Of a stretch of DNA of 48,556 bases, positions 17,598-25,340 are shown piece by piece. How positions within the stretch are numbered: position 1 is the stretch's first letter; every line of letters begins with the position of its first letter. Below the pieces are notes generated by a model. It did not search any database. It saw nothing but the letters and a program-made list of their open reading frames with translations, and was not told where the DNA came from. The position numbers were made by a program, and so were the translations under genes. The DNA is from Bacteroidales bacterium UBA6248 (GTDB lineage: Bacteria > Bacteroidota > Bacteroidia > Bacteroidales > Lentimicrobiaceae). The DNA is taken from assembly GCA_002441345.1 (NCBI GenBank), contig DJVU01000076.1:36306-84861 (forward strand). The letters are read 5' to 3'.

Positions 17598-18729
17598 TGC
17601 GATGGTTATTTTTCTCCTTCCGTTGATGGCTTCACTGGGCTATATTTATCTTATGCTGCATATCAAAAGAGGCTGGGATCGCCTGTCCGGTGCATCGGAA
17701 GCAGCAGATGTCGCGGTAAGCATACTTATCGCCGCCCGCAATGAGGAGTCTTCGATCACCCGCTGCCTCCGCAGCATTCTGCAGCAGCAGTACGATCGCA
17801 GAAAGATCGAAGTAATTGTTATTGACGATGCTTCGGAAGACAAAACCCCCGAACTTGTGGAAGCATTCAGCGTTGCACATCCGGAACTTACGCTGAGACT
17901 GATCCGCCTGAAAGGGAAGGGTAGCGGTAAAAAGCAGGCCATACGCATGGGGCTCGGGCAGGCAAATTCGGAAGTAATACTCACTACGGATGCCGATTGC
18001 ACCCACCATCCCGGGTGGATTGCAACCATGACCTCTGTTCTGCTTGAAAAAGAGGCTGTCTTTGTATCGGGCCCCGTAATCCTTCGCCCGGCAGAAACCT
18101 TTTTTCAGCGTCTTCAGTTTCTGGAGTTCAGCTCTCTGGTGGCTTCCGGAGCCGGAGCTTTGGGCGCAGGCTTTCCCCTGATGTGCAACGGCGCCAGTCT
18201 GGCATATCGCCTCAGTGCTTATCGAAGCCTTCCGGCAGATGCATTTCAATCGAATACCCCTTCGGGCGATGATGTCTTTTTGATGCTTGCAATGGCGAAA
18301 ACTTTTGGCAAAGGGAAAATACGTTTTGCGCGCGATGGCAGAGCCATGGTTTATACACAGCCTGCTCCTTCGCTTCCGGTATTCATGTTTCAGCGGATGC
18401 GCTGGGCCTCGAAAAGCAGATTTTACCGGAACGGCCTGCTGAAGGCCACAGCTGCGGTGGTTTTGCTGATGAATCTTTCAATCACGGCATTGTTTGCTGC
18501 GGCCATTGTCAATCGGGAATGGCTTCCGGCATTTGCAGTTCTGCTGTTGCTAAAAATCCTGGCCGATGCGCCACTGCTGGTATCGTTTCTGAAATTTGCC
18601 GGAATGGAGCGGCTGAAGTGGTGGATTATACCGGCCGAACCGCTTGTGGCATTTTATACGGTGGCGGCAGGTATTGCCGGTCAGTTTGCCGGAATAAAAT
18701 GGAAAGGCAGAAACATCAGGGGTGGATAA
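17587..18729 (+). CDS. Membrane-bound glycosyltransferase family 2
   Basis: Processive-type or lipid-directed GT2 glycosyltransferase. After a hydrophobic N-terminus (about residues 4-22) the catalytic domain shows VSILIAARNEESSITRCLRSI, VIDDASEDKT, TTDADCTHHPGW (the DxD-like site) and, near residue 275, QRMRWASKSRFY, equivalent to the Q/RxxRW motif. Two or three C-terminal membrane segments follow. The length is 380 residues. The ATG at 17587 lies within the end of the flippase gene (11-nt overlap) and is preceded by a purine-rich GGAGAAGGG, unusual in this SD-poor region. Its 3' end overlaps the convergent cation efflux gene by 14 nt. Product and acceptor are unknown. Confidence 0.85.
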   Translation: MRVDAMVIFLLPLMASLGYIYLMLHIKRGWDRLSGASEAADVAVSILIAARNEESSITRCLRSILQQQYDRRKIEVIVIDDASEDKTPELVEAFSVAHPELTLRLIRLKGKGSGKKQAIRMGLGQANSEVILTTDADCTHHPGWIATMTSVLLEKEAVFVSGPVILRPAETFFQRLQFLEFSSLVASGAGALGAGFPLMCNGASLAYRLSAYRSLPADAFQSNTPSGDDVFLMLAMAKTFGKGKIRFARDGRAMVYTQPAPSLPVFMFQRMRWASKSRFYRNGLLKATAAVVLLMNLSITALFAAAIVNREWLPAFAVLLLLKILADAPLLVSFLKFAGMERLKWWIIPAEPLVAFYTVAAGIAGQFAGIKWKGRNIRGG

Positions 18730-19591
18730 TGCCTTCGGGTTCCATGTGAATGGTGGTGGTAATTCCCAGATCTTTTTTCAGGCGTTTCTCAACCCGGGTG
18801 GCTATTTCATGGGCATCGTGAATCGACATGTCCTTTGGCAGCTTCATGTGCATGGTCATTTCGGTGTGCTCTCCGTAGCGGTGAACGTGAATGTGGTGGG
18901 GCTGAAGTGCCAGCAGGCTTTCGCTGCTGCATATCTCATCGATCTGCCGGATAAGTTCAGGCTCGGGTTTTTCGCCCAGCATGGTGTCGATGGCATCCCG
19001 CAGGATATCGTATGCAGCATAAAAGATCATAGCCGCAACTATAATTCCGAGTACACCGTCGACCCACCACCAGTATTTGCCGACAAAAATACCGGCCAGT
19101 ATTACCAGGGAAGAGATGGCATCGGAACGGTGATGCCAGGCATCAGCCCTTACCGAACGCGAACCGGTTTTTCGGAAGATCCTGAATGCATACTGTGCCA
19201 TTCCTTCCTTGCCGATTGCAGAAACAACCGTTGCAATTACAGCCAGGGTGCCGTAGGTTACGGCTTCGTGATCGCGCAAACGGTTTATACCTTCCACAAC
19301 GAAATTGAAAGCTACCACACTGAGCAGTACTCCGATTACCAGTGCAGCTATCAGTTCGGCACGGCCATGACCAAAAGGATGTTCGCTGTCGGCGGGCTGA
19401 CCGGAAATCCGGATGCCGGCCAGAACCACGATGCTGGTAAGCGAATCGGAAAGGGTATGCCATGCGTCGGCGATAATCGCAATGGAGCCGGTAACGATGC
19501 CTGCCCACATTTTGAGCAAAAACAGCATGGTGTTTCCGGCAATGGAAACCCATCCTTCCTGAGTGGCAAGCTTCTGCTTCGTGTTTTTCAT
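18716..19591 (-). CDS. Cation diffusion facilitator (CDF) metal exporter
   Basis: CDF family proton/metal antiporter, exporting Zn2+, Fe2+, Co2+ or similar across the inner membrane. Six hydrophobic segments are followed by a cytoplasmic C-terminal domain of about 90 residues. The metal site is visible as ADAWHTLSDS in TM2 and ADAWHHRSDA in TM5. A His-rich segment HHIHVHRYGEHTEMTMHMK in the C-terminal domain fits the regulatory metal-binding region. The length of 291 residues is normal. It follows ispD by 19 nt on the same strand and is probably co-transcribed with it. Metal preference cannot be decided by eye. Confidence 0.92.
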   Translation of the reverse strand: MKNTKQKLATQEGWVSIAGNTMLFLLKMWAGIVTGSIAIIADAWHTLSDSLTSIVVLAGIRISGQPADSEHPFGHGRAELIAALVIGVLLSVVAFNFVVEGINRLRDHEAVTYGTLAVIATVVSAIGKEGMAQYAFRIFRKTGSRSVRADAWHHRSDAISSLVILAGIFVGKYWWWVDGVLGIIVAAMIFYAAYDILRDAIDTMLGEKPEPELIRQIDEICSSESLLALQPHHIHVHRYGEHTEMTMHMKLPKDMSIHDAHEIATRVEKRLKKDLGITTTIHMEPEGIIHP

Positions 19592-19610
19592 GGGAACCGG
19601 ATTGACTGGA

Positions 19611-20294
19611 TTATTCTGATTCCGAATCGGAATGCAATAACAGGGAGGCCAGCTGCAGGTCGAGGGCTGTGGTGATTTTCAGGTTTTCCGGGCTCCCTTC
19701 AAAGAGTGTAATGGCAAAGCCCAGGCTTTCAACCAATTGGGCATCGTCGGTGAAATTACGAAAAGAGGGACTCTGGTATGCTTTGCGGAGAACGTTAAGG
19801 GGAAAGCACTGCGGCGTTTGAATTCCACGGATCACTGAGCGGTCGAGGGGTGTACTGCCCATTGGGGTAATTTGCCGGAGTGAATCGGCAATTTCAGTGC
19901 ATGGTACCGCATTATGCCCGCTGGAAGCCAGGCTGAATCCTTTACGAATGATCTCTTTACTTACCAGAGGTCTGACGCCATCGTGCACAGCCACCACACC
20001 TTCGCCGGCAGCAATGGCATTCAGGCCGTTTTTAACCGAGTCGGCCCGGGTATTTCCTCCCGCAACGCACAGATGGGGGTGGCTGAAACTGTGTTCGGTG
20101 CAGAGCGTATTCCAGGTATGGATGTGTGCTTCGGGCAACACCAGGATTATTTCCATACCGGGGGTTGACCGGCTGAATGCCCGGATGGTATGCATAAGAA
20201 CCGGAATTCCGCCGAGAGGGAGAAACTGCTTGGGATCGGTACTTCCCATGCGCTGACCGGAGCCTCCGGCTACGATGATTGCAAAATGGTTCAC
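19611..20294 (-). CDS. ispD: 2-C-methyl-D-erythritol 4-phosphate cytidylyltransferase
   Basis: Third enzyme of the MEP isoprenoid pathway, transferring CMP from CTP to 2-C-methyl-D-erythritol 4-phosphate. The CTP-binding loop AIIVAGGSGQRMGSTDPKQF opens the protein, and AVHDGVRPLV and TDDAQLVES are also typical. The open frame runs upstream to 20342, but family members start just before AIIVAGG. A promoter at 20312-20342 predicts transcription from about 20305, which supports the GTG at 20294-20292 (227 residues). It is followed by a CDF transporter gene 19 nt later and separated from upstream queA by a terminator hairpin. Confidence 0.94.
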   Translation of the reverse strand: MNHFAIIVAGGSGQRMGSTDPKQFLPLGGIPVLMHTIRAFSRSTPGMEIILVLPEAHIHTWNTLCTEHSFSHPHLCVAGGNTRADSVKNGLNAIAAGEGVVAVHDGVRPLVSKEIIRKGFSLASSGHNAVPCTEIADSLRQITPMGSTPLDRSVIRGIQTPQCFPLNVLRKAYQSPSFRNFTDDAQLVESLGFAITLFEGSPENLKITTALDLQLASLLLHSDSESE

Positions 20295-20311
20295 AAGGGT
20301 AAAATAAATAA

Positions 20312-20342
20312 CAAACCTACATGAAAAAGCTGCATCATACAA
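20312..20342 (-). promoter_or_regulatory. ispD promoter
   Basis: On minus, TTG (20342-20340), a 20-bp spacer and TAGGTTTG (20319-20312) match the Bacteroidota consensus. The predicted transcription start near 20305 lies upstream of the GTG start codon and downstream of the longer ATG start, so it decides the start choice. Confidence 0.68.
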
Positions 20343-20356
20343 GAGGTAGCCAAAAA

Positions 20357-20410
20357 AATGCCATTAAGCCGAAAGGCTGTTACGGGCGTGTCGCCGGCAA
20401 CAGCCTTTCG
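20357..20410 (-). terminator. queA terminator hairpin
   Basis: A perfect 12-bp inverted repeat, CGAAAGGCTGTT (20370-20381) and AACAGCCTTTCG (20399-20410), lies 17 nt after the queA stop. On the minus strand it is followed within about ten bases by a seven-T run. It separates queA from ispD. Confidence 0.7.
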
Positions 20411-20427
20411 CTGGAAATATCTCTGTA

Positions 20428-21483
20428 TTAAAGGATCAGCATGGCATCGCCATAAGTAAAGAAGCGGTATTTTTCGTTAATGGCTTCTTTATAGGCTTTC
20501 ATCAGGAAGTCGAAATCGGTAAAGGCAGCAGTCATCATAAGCATTGGAGACTGTGGCAGGTGGAAGTTTGTGATCATAGAACTGGGGATGCTGAAATCGT
20601 AGGGAGGGAATATGAACTTATTTGACCAGCCTCTGAAGGGTTTAAGCATTCCCGAGATGGTAACCGAAGATTCGACGGCTTTCATGGTTGTGGTACCCAC
20701 AACGCACACCTGTTTGCGGTTTTCTTTGGCTTTGTTTACGATTCTTACGGCATCTTCTTCGATGATAAGCTCTTCGGAATCCATTTTATGTTTGGTAAGG
20801 TCTTCCACATCGATGGCTCTGAAGTTGCCAACGCCGGCGTGCAGGGTAACGGAAGCAAATGCGGAACCTTTCAGTTCGAGGCGTTTCATGAGTTCGCGGC
20901 TGAAGTGGAGACCTGCGGTAGGTGCTGCTACCGCCCCTTCTTTGGAAGCATAAATGGTTTGATACCAATCTTTATCCTCGGGAACGATATCGCGGATAGC
21001 CTGAAGTTCTTCAGGAAGCGGTGTTTTTCCAAGGCTTTCGATGGTTTTTTTGAATTCTTCGTACGGTCCGTCGAACAAAAACCGCAGGGTACGGCCGCGG
21101 GAGGTGGTGTTGTCGATCACTTCAGCAACCAGCGAATCGTCGTCACCGAAATAGAGTTTGTTGCCGATACGGATTTTACGGGCAGGATCAACCAGAACAT
21201 CCCATAAACGGGCTTCTGCGTTTAGTTCCCTGAGAAGGAAAACGGTGATTTTAGCTCCGGTTTTTTCCTTTTCTCCCGTAAGAAGAGCAGGAAATACTTT
21301 GGTGTCGTTGATGATGAAGACATCCCCTTCTCCAAAATAATCCAAAATATCGGTGAACATTTTGTGCTCAATAGTCTTTTCTTTGCGGTTGAGCACCATA
21401 AGCCTCGAAGAACCCCGGTCTTCTACCGGTTGCCGGGCAATTAGTTCGTTGGGCAGTTGGTAACGAAATTGTGAGAGTTTCAT
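20428..21483 (-). CDS. queA: tRNA preQ1(34) S-adenosylmethionine ribosyltransferase-isomerase
   Basis: Enzyme of queuosine biosynthesis that transfers and isomerises the ribosyl part of SAM onto preQ1 at the wobble base of tRNA, giving epoxyqueuosine. The N-terminus LSQFRYQLPNELIARQP and DRGSSRLMVLNR are diagnostic, as are DVFIINDTKVFPA, AAPTAGLHFS near residue 180, and TNFHLPQSPMLMMTAAF near 305. The length of 351 residues is normal. No other queuosine genes are in the window. The only good upstream promoter on this strand is about 165-170 nt away (21656-21686), giving an unusually long leader. Confidence 0.96.
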   Translation of the reverse strand: MKLSQFRYQLPNELIARQPVEDRGSSRLMVLNRKEKTIEHKMFTDILDYFGEGDVFIINDTKVFPALLTGEKEKTGAKITVFLLRELNAEARLWDVLVDPARKIRIGNKLYFGDDDSLVAEVIDNTTSRGRTLRFLFDGPYEEFKKTIESLGKTPLPEELQAIRDIVPEDKDWYQTIYASKEGAVAAPTAGLHFSRELMKRLELKGSAFASVTLHAGVGNFRAIDVEDLTKHKMDSEELIIEEDAVRIVNKAKENRKQVCVVGTTTMKAVESSVTISGMLKPFRGWSNKFIFPPYDFSIPSSMITNFHLPQSPMLMMTAAFTDFDFLMKAYKEAINEKYRFFTYGDAMLIL

Positions 21484-21655
21484 TCTGAAGAAGTTTTATG
21501 TAAAGTTGAATCCGTTGTCGGAATTACGGGAAATGAAAAATTAATTTTTCGTTTCAAAAAAAAATGTAAGTTTGCATTGGCTCTGTGCCTGAAAATCCCT
21601 GCTTCCCCCTGCCTAAAACAGAAATTCATATTTCCTGCTCCCTGCAAAAGGGGTG

Positions 21656-21686
21656 CAAAAGTAACACTAATTTGCCGAAAAATCAA
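21656..21686 (-). promoter_or_regulatory. Promoter upstream of queA
   Basis: TTG (21686-21684), a 20-bp spacer and TACTTTTG (21663-21656) on the minus strand match the consensus. Transcription would start near 21649, leaving about 165 nt before the queA ATG. Confidence 0.6.
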
Positions 21687-21749
21687 GGGATTAGCAGGTT
21701 AATTTTTAACAAATGTCAAAATCATTTCATAAGGCTGGAAAAATATTTA

Positions 21750-21757
21750 TAATTTTG
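21750..21757 (+). promoter_or_regulatory. -7 promoter element before prs
   Basis: TAATTTTG fits TAnnTTTG and lies 43 nt upstream of the prs ATG at 21801. A clear -33 TTG is not visible. Confidence 0.5.
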
Positions 21758-21800
21758 CAGCCTCAATGCTGAGTTTGTAACCCCTTTTAGCACACCTGCA

Positions 21801-22736
21801 ATGGCCACAGTGGTTAACATTTTCTCGGGCAGAGCCACCCGTTACCTGGCCGAAAAAATCGCGGACAGTTACGGTAAAAAGCTGGGCGATGTCCTTGTAA
21901 CGGATTTCTCCGACGGGGAATTTCAACCCTCCTTCGAAGAGAACATCCGTGGCAACGATCTCTTTATCGTTCAGTCCACCTTTGCTCCTTCCGATAACCT
22001 TTTTGAGCTGCTTCTGATGATCGATGCCGCAAAAAGAGCATCGGCACGCCATATCATCGCCGTAATTCCTTACTTCGGCTTTGCCAGGCAGGACAGGAAA
22101 GACAAACCCAGGGTTTCAATTGCAGCAAAGCTTGTAGCCAATCTGCTCACTGCTGCCGGAGTTCAGCGTATCATTACCATCGATCTGCATGCCGACCAGA
22201 TCCAGGGATTCTTTGACGTACCGGTCGATCATCTTTACGCATCCTCCATTTTTGTTTCATTCATCAAGCAACTGAACCTTCCCAACCTGGTAATGGCTTC
22301 CCCCGATACCGGCGGAACCCGCAGAGCTGCTGCCTATGCTAAAATACTGAATACCAGTTTTGTTATCTGCTACAAGCAACGCTCAAAAGCCAATCAGGTG
22401 GATACCATGTCGCTCATCGGCGATGTTACCGGAAAGGACGTTATCCTGGTCGACGATATCATCGATACCGCCGGAACCATTTGTAAGGCCGCACAGCTTA
22501 TGATGGACAACGGCGCTTCCAGCGTACGCGCCTTCTGCACACACCCCCTGCTCTCCGGCAGTGCCATTGAGAAAATCGAAAATTCACCATTTACCGAAGT
22601 CATCGTTACGGATACCATCCCCCTGCGAAGGGAATCTTCCAAGATTAAAGTGCTGAGTACCGCCAGCCTGCTGGCCGATGTCATCGGGAAAGTTCATAAC
22701 TACGAATCCATTTCAACCCTGTTTAAGTTCGACTGA
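21801..22736 (+). CDS. prs: Ribose-phosphate pyrophosphokinase
   Basis: Makes PRPP from ribose 5-phosphate and ATP for purine, pyrimidine, histidine and NAD synthesis. Two PRTase-like domains are present, with DIDLHADQIQGFF-type sequence (ITIDLHADQIQGFFDVPVDHL) near residue 130, the flexible-loop region FGFARQDRKDKPR near 90, and the PRPP-binding VILVDDIIDTAGTICKAA near 215. The length of 311 residues is normal. rplY follows after 42 nt and pth after that, a translation/nucleotide cluster on one strand. Confidence 0.96.
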   Translation: MATVVNIFSGRATRYLAEKIADSYGKKLGDVLVTDFSDGEFQPSFEENIRGNDLFIVQSTFAPSDNLFELLLMIDAAKRASARHIIAVIPYFGFARQDRKDKPRVSIAAKLVANLLTAAGVQRIITIDLHADQIQGFFDVPVDHLYASSIFVSFIKQLNLPNLVMASPDTGGTRRAAAYAKILNTSFVICYKQRSKANQVDTMSLIGDVTGKDVILVDDIIDTAGTICKAAQLMMDNGASSVRAFCTHPLLSGSAIEKIENSPFTEVIVTDTIPLRRESSKIKVLSTASLLADVIGKVHNYESISTLFKFD

Positions 22737-22778
22737 TTGCAGGGTTGTTTTATTATCCATCAATAAAATCAATTAACA

Positions 22779-23348
22779 ATGAAAACAGTATCTATGAGCG
22801 GTTCCCTTCGCGGGAACGTAGGGAAAAAAGATGCTAAAGCCCAGCGCAATGCCGGTAAAGTGCCTTGCGTGATCTACGGAGGAAAGGAACAAGTCCACTT
22901 CTCCGCCGACGAAGTCAGCTTTAAACCCATTCTTTATACCCCGAACACCCATCTTATCAACATTAACGTTGATGGTAAAGAGTACCTGACCGTTCTTCAG
23001 GACGTACAGTCACATCCGGTCAGCGATAAAATCCTGCACGCCGATTTTCTACAGCTGAACCCCGAAAAACCAGTAATTATTTCTGTTCCGATCCGCGTTA
23101 CCGGCACTTCACCGGGAGTACTCCGCGGCGGTAAACTGGTGAAAAAGTTCCGTAAACTGAAAATCAAAGCACTGATACAGCATCTGCCCGACGAAATCGA
23201 AGTCAGCATCAGCAACCTCGACCTCAACCAGACTATCCGGGTTTCGGATCTGAAATTAGATAATGTCGAATTTCTTGATATTCCTACCGGAATTATCGTT
23301 ACCGTTCTCTCAACACGTAACGTGGAACCGGTAGCTCCCGGAAAGTAA
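22779..23348 (+). CDS. rplY: 50S ribosomal protein L25/CTC family
   Basis: Ribosomal protein of the L25/general stress protein CTC family, binding 5S rRNA in the large subunit. The 189-residue length and two-domain plan mark the longer CTC form: an N-terminal L25 domain with VPCVIYGGKE near residue 29 and HADFLQLNPEKPVIISVPI near 87, then a C-terminal beta domain with HLPDEIEVSISNLDLNQTIRVSDL. It lies 42 nt after prs and is probably co-transcribed with it. A strong terminator hairpin follows at 23371-23410. Confidence 0.94.
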   Translation: MKTVSMSGSLRGNVGKKDAKAQRNAGKVPCVIYGGKEQVHFSADEVSFKPILYTPNTHLININVDGKEYLTVLQDVQSHPVSDKILHADFLQLNPEKPVIISVPIRVTGTSPGVLRGGKLVKKFRKLKIKALIQHLPDEIEVSISNLDLNQTIRVSDLKLDNVEFLDIPTGIIVTVLSTRNVEPVAPGK

Positions 23349-23370
23349 ACCATTCCAGGAATACCAAAAT

Positions 23371-23410
23371 ACCGGAGGCAGACGTTCATTCACTGCCTCC
23401 GGTTTTGTTT
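23371..23410 (+). terminator. rplY rho-independent terminator
   Basis: A perfect 11-bp stem, ACCGGAGGCAG (23371-23381) and CTGCCTCCGGT (23393-23403), is followed by TTTGTTT. It lies 22 nt after the rplY stop and ends the prs-rplY unit. Confidence 0.85.
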
Positions 23411-23413
23411 AAC

Positions 23414-23445
23414 TTTGCCCCGGATTTTATTTTCCAATACTTTTG
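23414..23445 (+). promoter_or_regulatory. pth promoter
   Basis: TTTG (23414-23417), a 20-bp spacer and TACTTTTG (23438-23445) match the consensus, immediately after the rplY terminator. Transcription from about 23452 supports the GTG start of pth at 23512 over the upstream start at 23443. Confidence 0.68.
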
Positions 23446-23511
23446 CAGGAAGATAAATCCCGGTGTTTTCAAAACACACGGGAAAAACATCCAAAACACC
23501 CGTCAACCATC

Positions 23512-24075
23512 GTGAAATACCTTATTACCGGACTTGGAAACATTGGCGATGAATATGCAAATACCAGGCATAACATAGGCTTTATTATTGCCGATGCCCT
23601 GGCACAGGATCTTGGTGTACGGTTTACCTCCGACCGTCTGGCTTCAAGAGCCGAAGTCCGGTTCAGAGGCCGAAGCATCGTTATTATTAAACCCTCTACT
23701 TATATGAACCTTAGCGGGAAAGCTTACCGCTACTGGCTCACCCAGGAAAACATCCCGATCGAAAACTCTCTTGTAATTGTCGACGATCTCGACCTCGAAC
23801 CCGGTGTGCTGCGCATGAAAACCAAAGGCAGCGGGGGCAGCCATAACGGTCTGAACCATATCATCGAAACCCTTGGCCATAACAATTTTCCGCGCCTCAG
23901 GGTAGGCATCGGAAGCAATTTCGCCCGCGGATTCCAGGTTGATTACGTTCTGGGCAGATTTACCCGGGATGAGGAAAAGATATTTCTCGAACGCATTCCC
24001 TTTGCCATCGAAATGATCAAGAGCTTTATCAGCGCCGGGGCAACCAATACCATGAACGCATACAATAACAGGTAA
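23512..24075 (+). CDS. pth: Peptidyl-tRNA hydrolase
   Basis: Releases tRNA from peptidyl-tRNA that has dropped off ribosomes. Motifs are YLITGLGNIGDEYANTRHNIG at the N-terminus with the catalytic His of TRHN, KPSTYMNLSG near residue 62, VDDLDLEPG near 90, and KGSGGSHNGLNHI near 103. The open frame extends 23 codons upstream, but the family N-terminus and the promoter at 23414-23445 favour the GTG at 23512, giving 187 residues, the usual length. It has its own promoter and is separate from prs-rplY. Confidence 0.94.
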   Translation: MKYLITGLGNIGDEYANTRHNIGFIIADALAQDLGVRFTSDRLASRAEVRFRGRSIVIIKPSTYMNLSGKAYRYWLTQENIPIENSLVIVDDLDLEPGVLRMKTKGSGGSHNGLNHIIETLGHNNFPRLRVGIGSNFARGFQVDYVLGRFTRDEEKIFLERIPFAIEMIKSFISAGATNTMNAYNNR

Positions 24076-24129
24076 GCGGCAGTCCCATTCCACCGGTTCA
24101 GCGTTTCGCAGCACAAGGTAAAAGCCGGC

Positions 24130-24145
24130 AAAACCAGCCGGTTTT
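24130..24145 (+). terminator. Possible pth terminator hairpin
   Basis: AAAACC (24130-24135), loop AGCC, GGTTTT (24140-24145). It is a short hairpin whose U-run is part of the stem, 55 nt after the pth stop. It overlaps a longer-range inverted repeat (24124-24134 with 24185-24195), so folding is ambiguous. Confidence 0.35.
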
Positions 24146-24224
24146 AGCTCCGGAACATTTTCTGCTCCGTATGCATTACCTTCCGTTTTGCCGGCCTGCG
24201 TAAATCAGAATATGCAATTCCCGA

Positions 24225-25013
24225 TTATGGATGGGGGTTTTCGGGCTTCATTCCAATATAAAATACATAACCATACCAGTTTTTGTACTGCGCATACAGG
24301 CTGGCTTCATGGCGTTCATTTTCCACAAACGATTGCGCCATTTCATTGCCTGAGTGTTTTTTCAGAAAGGCCGGCTGAATGGCCTTCTGAGGCTGGTAAA
24401 AGTTATCGGTCCAGCAGGATTCGGGCAGTATGAAATGAGCCGCAGGGATGTAACCCGCTTCCTGCATTTGTGCAACCTTAACCGAAATGGTATCTATTTC
24501 AGGGTAGGCTTCGTTCCAGAACCGGTCGATTTCCTGCGGACGGGTTTCTGTAAACCAGGATGCTTCTGTAACGGCAATAAATCCGCCCGGCTTCAGAAAT
24601 TTGTACCATTCGCGAAGTCCGCGCCGGTAACCAATGTTGTAAATGGCACCTTCCGACCATATCAGGTCCAGTTCTTCCTCTCCGAAAGGGAGGTTTTCCA
24701 TGTTGCATACCACCCCTTTTATCCGGTGATTCAGGCCGGCATTCACTGCGTTGCGGTTCAGAATGCCGATAAACTCCGGAAACAAATCGATGGCAGTAAT
24801 CTGTCCGGATGTGTTTTCGGCCAGAACAAGTGTCTGACCGCCGGTGCCGCAGCCAATATCGGCAATGCGCGCATTTTCGCCACGATTACCGGTAAACATA
24901 AGCGCCTGCAGAGTGGCTTCCTTACTGCCCGGCCCCTGACGCTCAAGGGCGGAAAAATATTCGCAGATTAAATTGAAATCGAAATCGTGTATGGTTTTGT
25001 TCTCGTTACTCAT
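24225..25013 (-). CDS. Class I SAM-dependent methyltransferase, substrate unknown
   Basis: Rossmann-fold methyltransferase of 262 residues. Motif I is IADIGCGTGGQ near residue 50, followed by the acidic strand end AIDLFPEF near 73, VVCNMENLPFGEEELDLIWSE-type motif II/III sequence near 100-120, and FLKPGGFIAVTE near 143. The C-terminal third, with many aromatic residues (WYGYVFYIGMKP), is probably the substrate cap. Substrate is not recognisable; small molecules such as metabolites are common for this group. It stands alone. A perfect 9-bp-armed inverted repeat about 120 nt upstream (25135-25161) looks like a TetR-type operator, so expression may be inducible. Confidence 0.85.
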   Translation of the reverse strand: MSNENKTIHDFDFNLICEYFSALERQGPGSKEATLQALMFTGNRGENARIADIGCGTGGQTLVLAENTSGQITAIDLFPEFIGILNRNAVNAGLNHRIKGVVCNMENLPFGEEELDLIWSEGAIYNIGYRRGLREWYKFLKPGGFIAVTEASWFTETRPQEIDRFWNEAYPEIDTISVKVAQMQEAGYIPAAHFILPESCWTDNFYQPQKAIQPAFLKKHSGNEMAQSFVENERHEASLYAQYKNWYGYVFYIGMKPENPHP

Positions 25014-25134
25014 GGATTACATTTGTTTGTCCGGAGTCTGTGTTGCAGCAAATTGCCTGCTGTAGCAGAATCCGGATGTTGATTGAACAGGATAAAAGAA
25101 AACCGCCGGATATCAGATCCGGTAAAACGATGAG

Positions 25135-25161
25135 ATAACCGACAGACTGACAGTCGGTTAT
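25135..25161. promoter_or_regulatory. Operator-like palindrome upstream of the methyltransferase
   Basis: ATAACCGAC (25135-25143) and GTCGGTTAT (25153-25161) are perfect 9-bp inverted arms around a 9-bp centre. ACCGAC/GTCGGT half-sites resemble operators of TetR-family repressors. No regulator gene lies nearby. Confidence 0.45.
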
Positions 25162-25263
25162 TTAGTTCACAATATCCTTATTCGATGTGTACATCCAATG
25201 GTTTAGGAAATGCAAAAATGGGAAATTATTCGTCAGATAAAGACGAAGTTGAGACTTTATTAT

Positions 25264-25318
25264 AAAAAAACTGCCGGATTCCGGAATCAATCCTCCGGAA
25301 ACCGGCAGTTGGTTTTTT
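25264..25318 (-). terminator. glyS terminator (bidirectional)
   Basis: Outer stem AACTGCCGG (25269-25277) with CCGGCAGTT (25302-25310), and inner stem TTCCGGA (25279-25285) with TCCGGAA (25294-25300). The T-run on minus is the A-run at 25264-25270; on plus a TTTTTT run follows. It lies 23 nt after the glyS stop. Confidence 0.85.
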
Positions 25319-25340
25319 ACCGTGGTTTACGGGTGTTTTT

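Larger units (their letters stand above)
21484..21800. other. queA-prs divergent intergenic region
   Basis: 317 nt with no convincing gene. It holds a minus promoter (21656-21686), a plus -7 element before prs (21750-21757), and another plus TAAGTTTG at 21567-21574. A perfect 16-bp palindrome GAAAAATTAATTTTTC is at 21535-21550. A run of nine A at 21556-21564 reads as T9 on minus. The minus strand from about 21650 to 21556 could be a leader or a small RNA; see findings. Confidence 0.6.
25014..25340. other. Methyltransferase-glyS intergenic region
   Basis: 327 nt without a convincing gene. From low to high coordinates it holds the methyltransferase leader, a hairpin CCGGAT/ATCCGG (25106-25122), the operator-like palindrome 25135-25161, and the glyS terminator 25264-25318. 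No TAnnTTTG element for the methyltransferase was found. Confidence 0.6.

Noticed and set aside
20295..20342. Longer ATG start for ispD
   Set aside because: It lies at the -33 element of a consensus promoter and adds residues not seen in the family.
21556..21650. SRP RNA (ffs) or preQ1 riboswitch
   Set aside because: GGAAGCAG-like bases are present but the conserved SRP tip and symmetric loop are not, and the A-rich preQ1 tail is missing, so neither name is supported.
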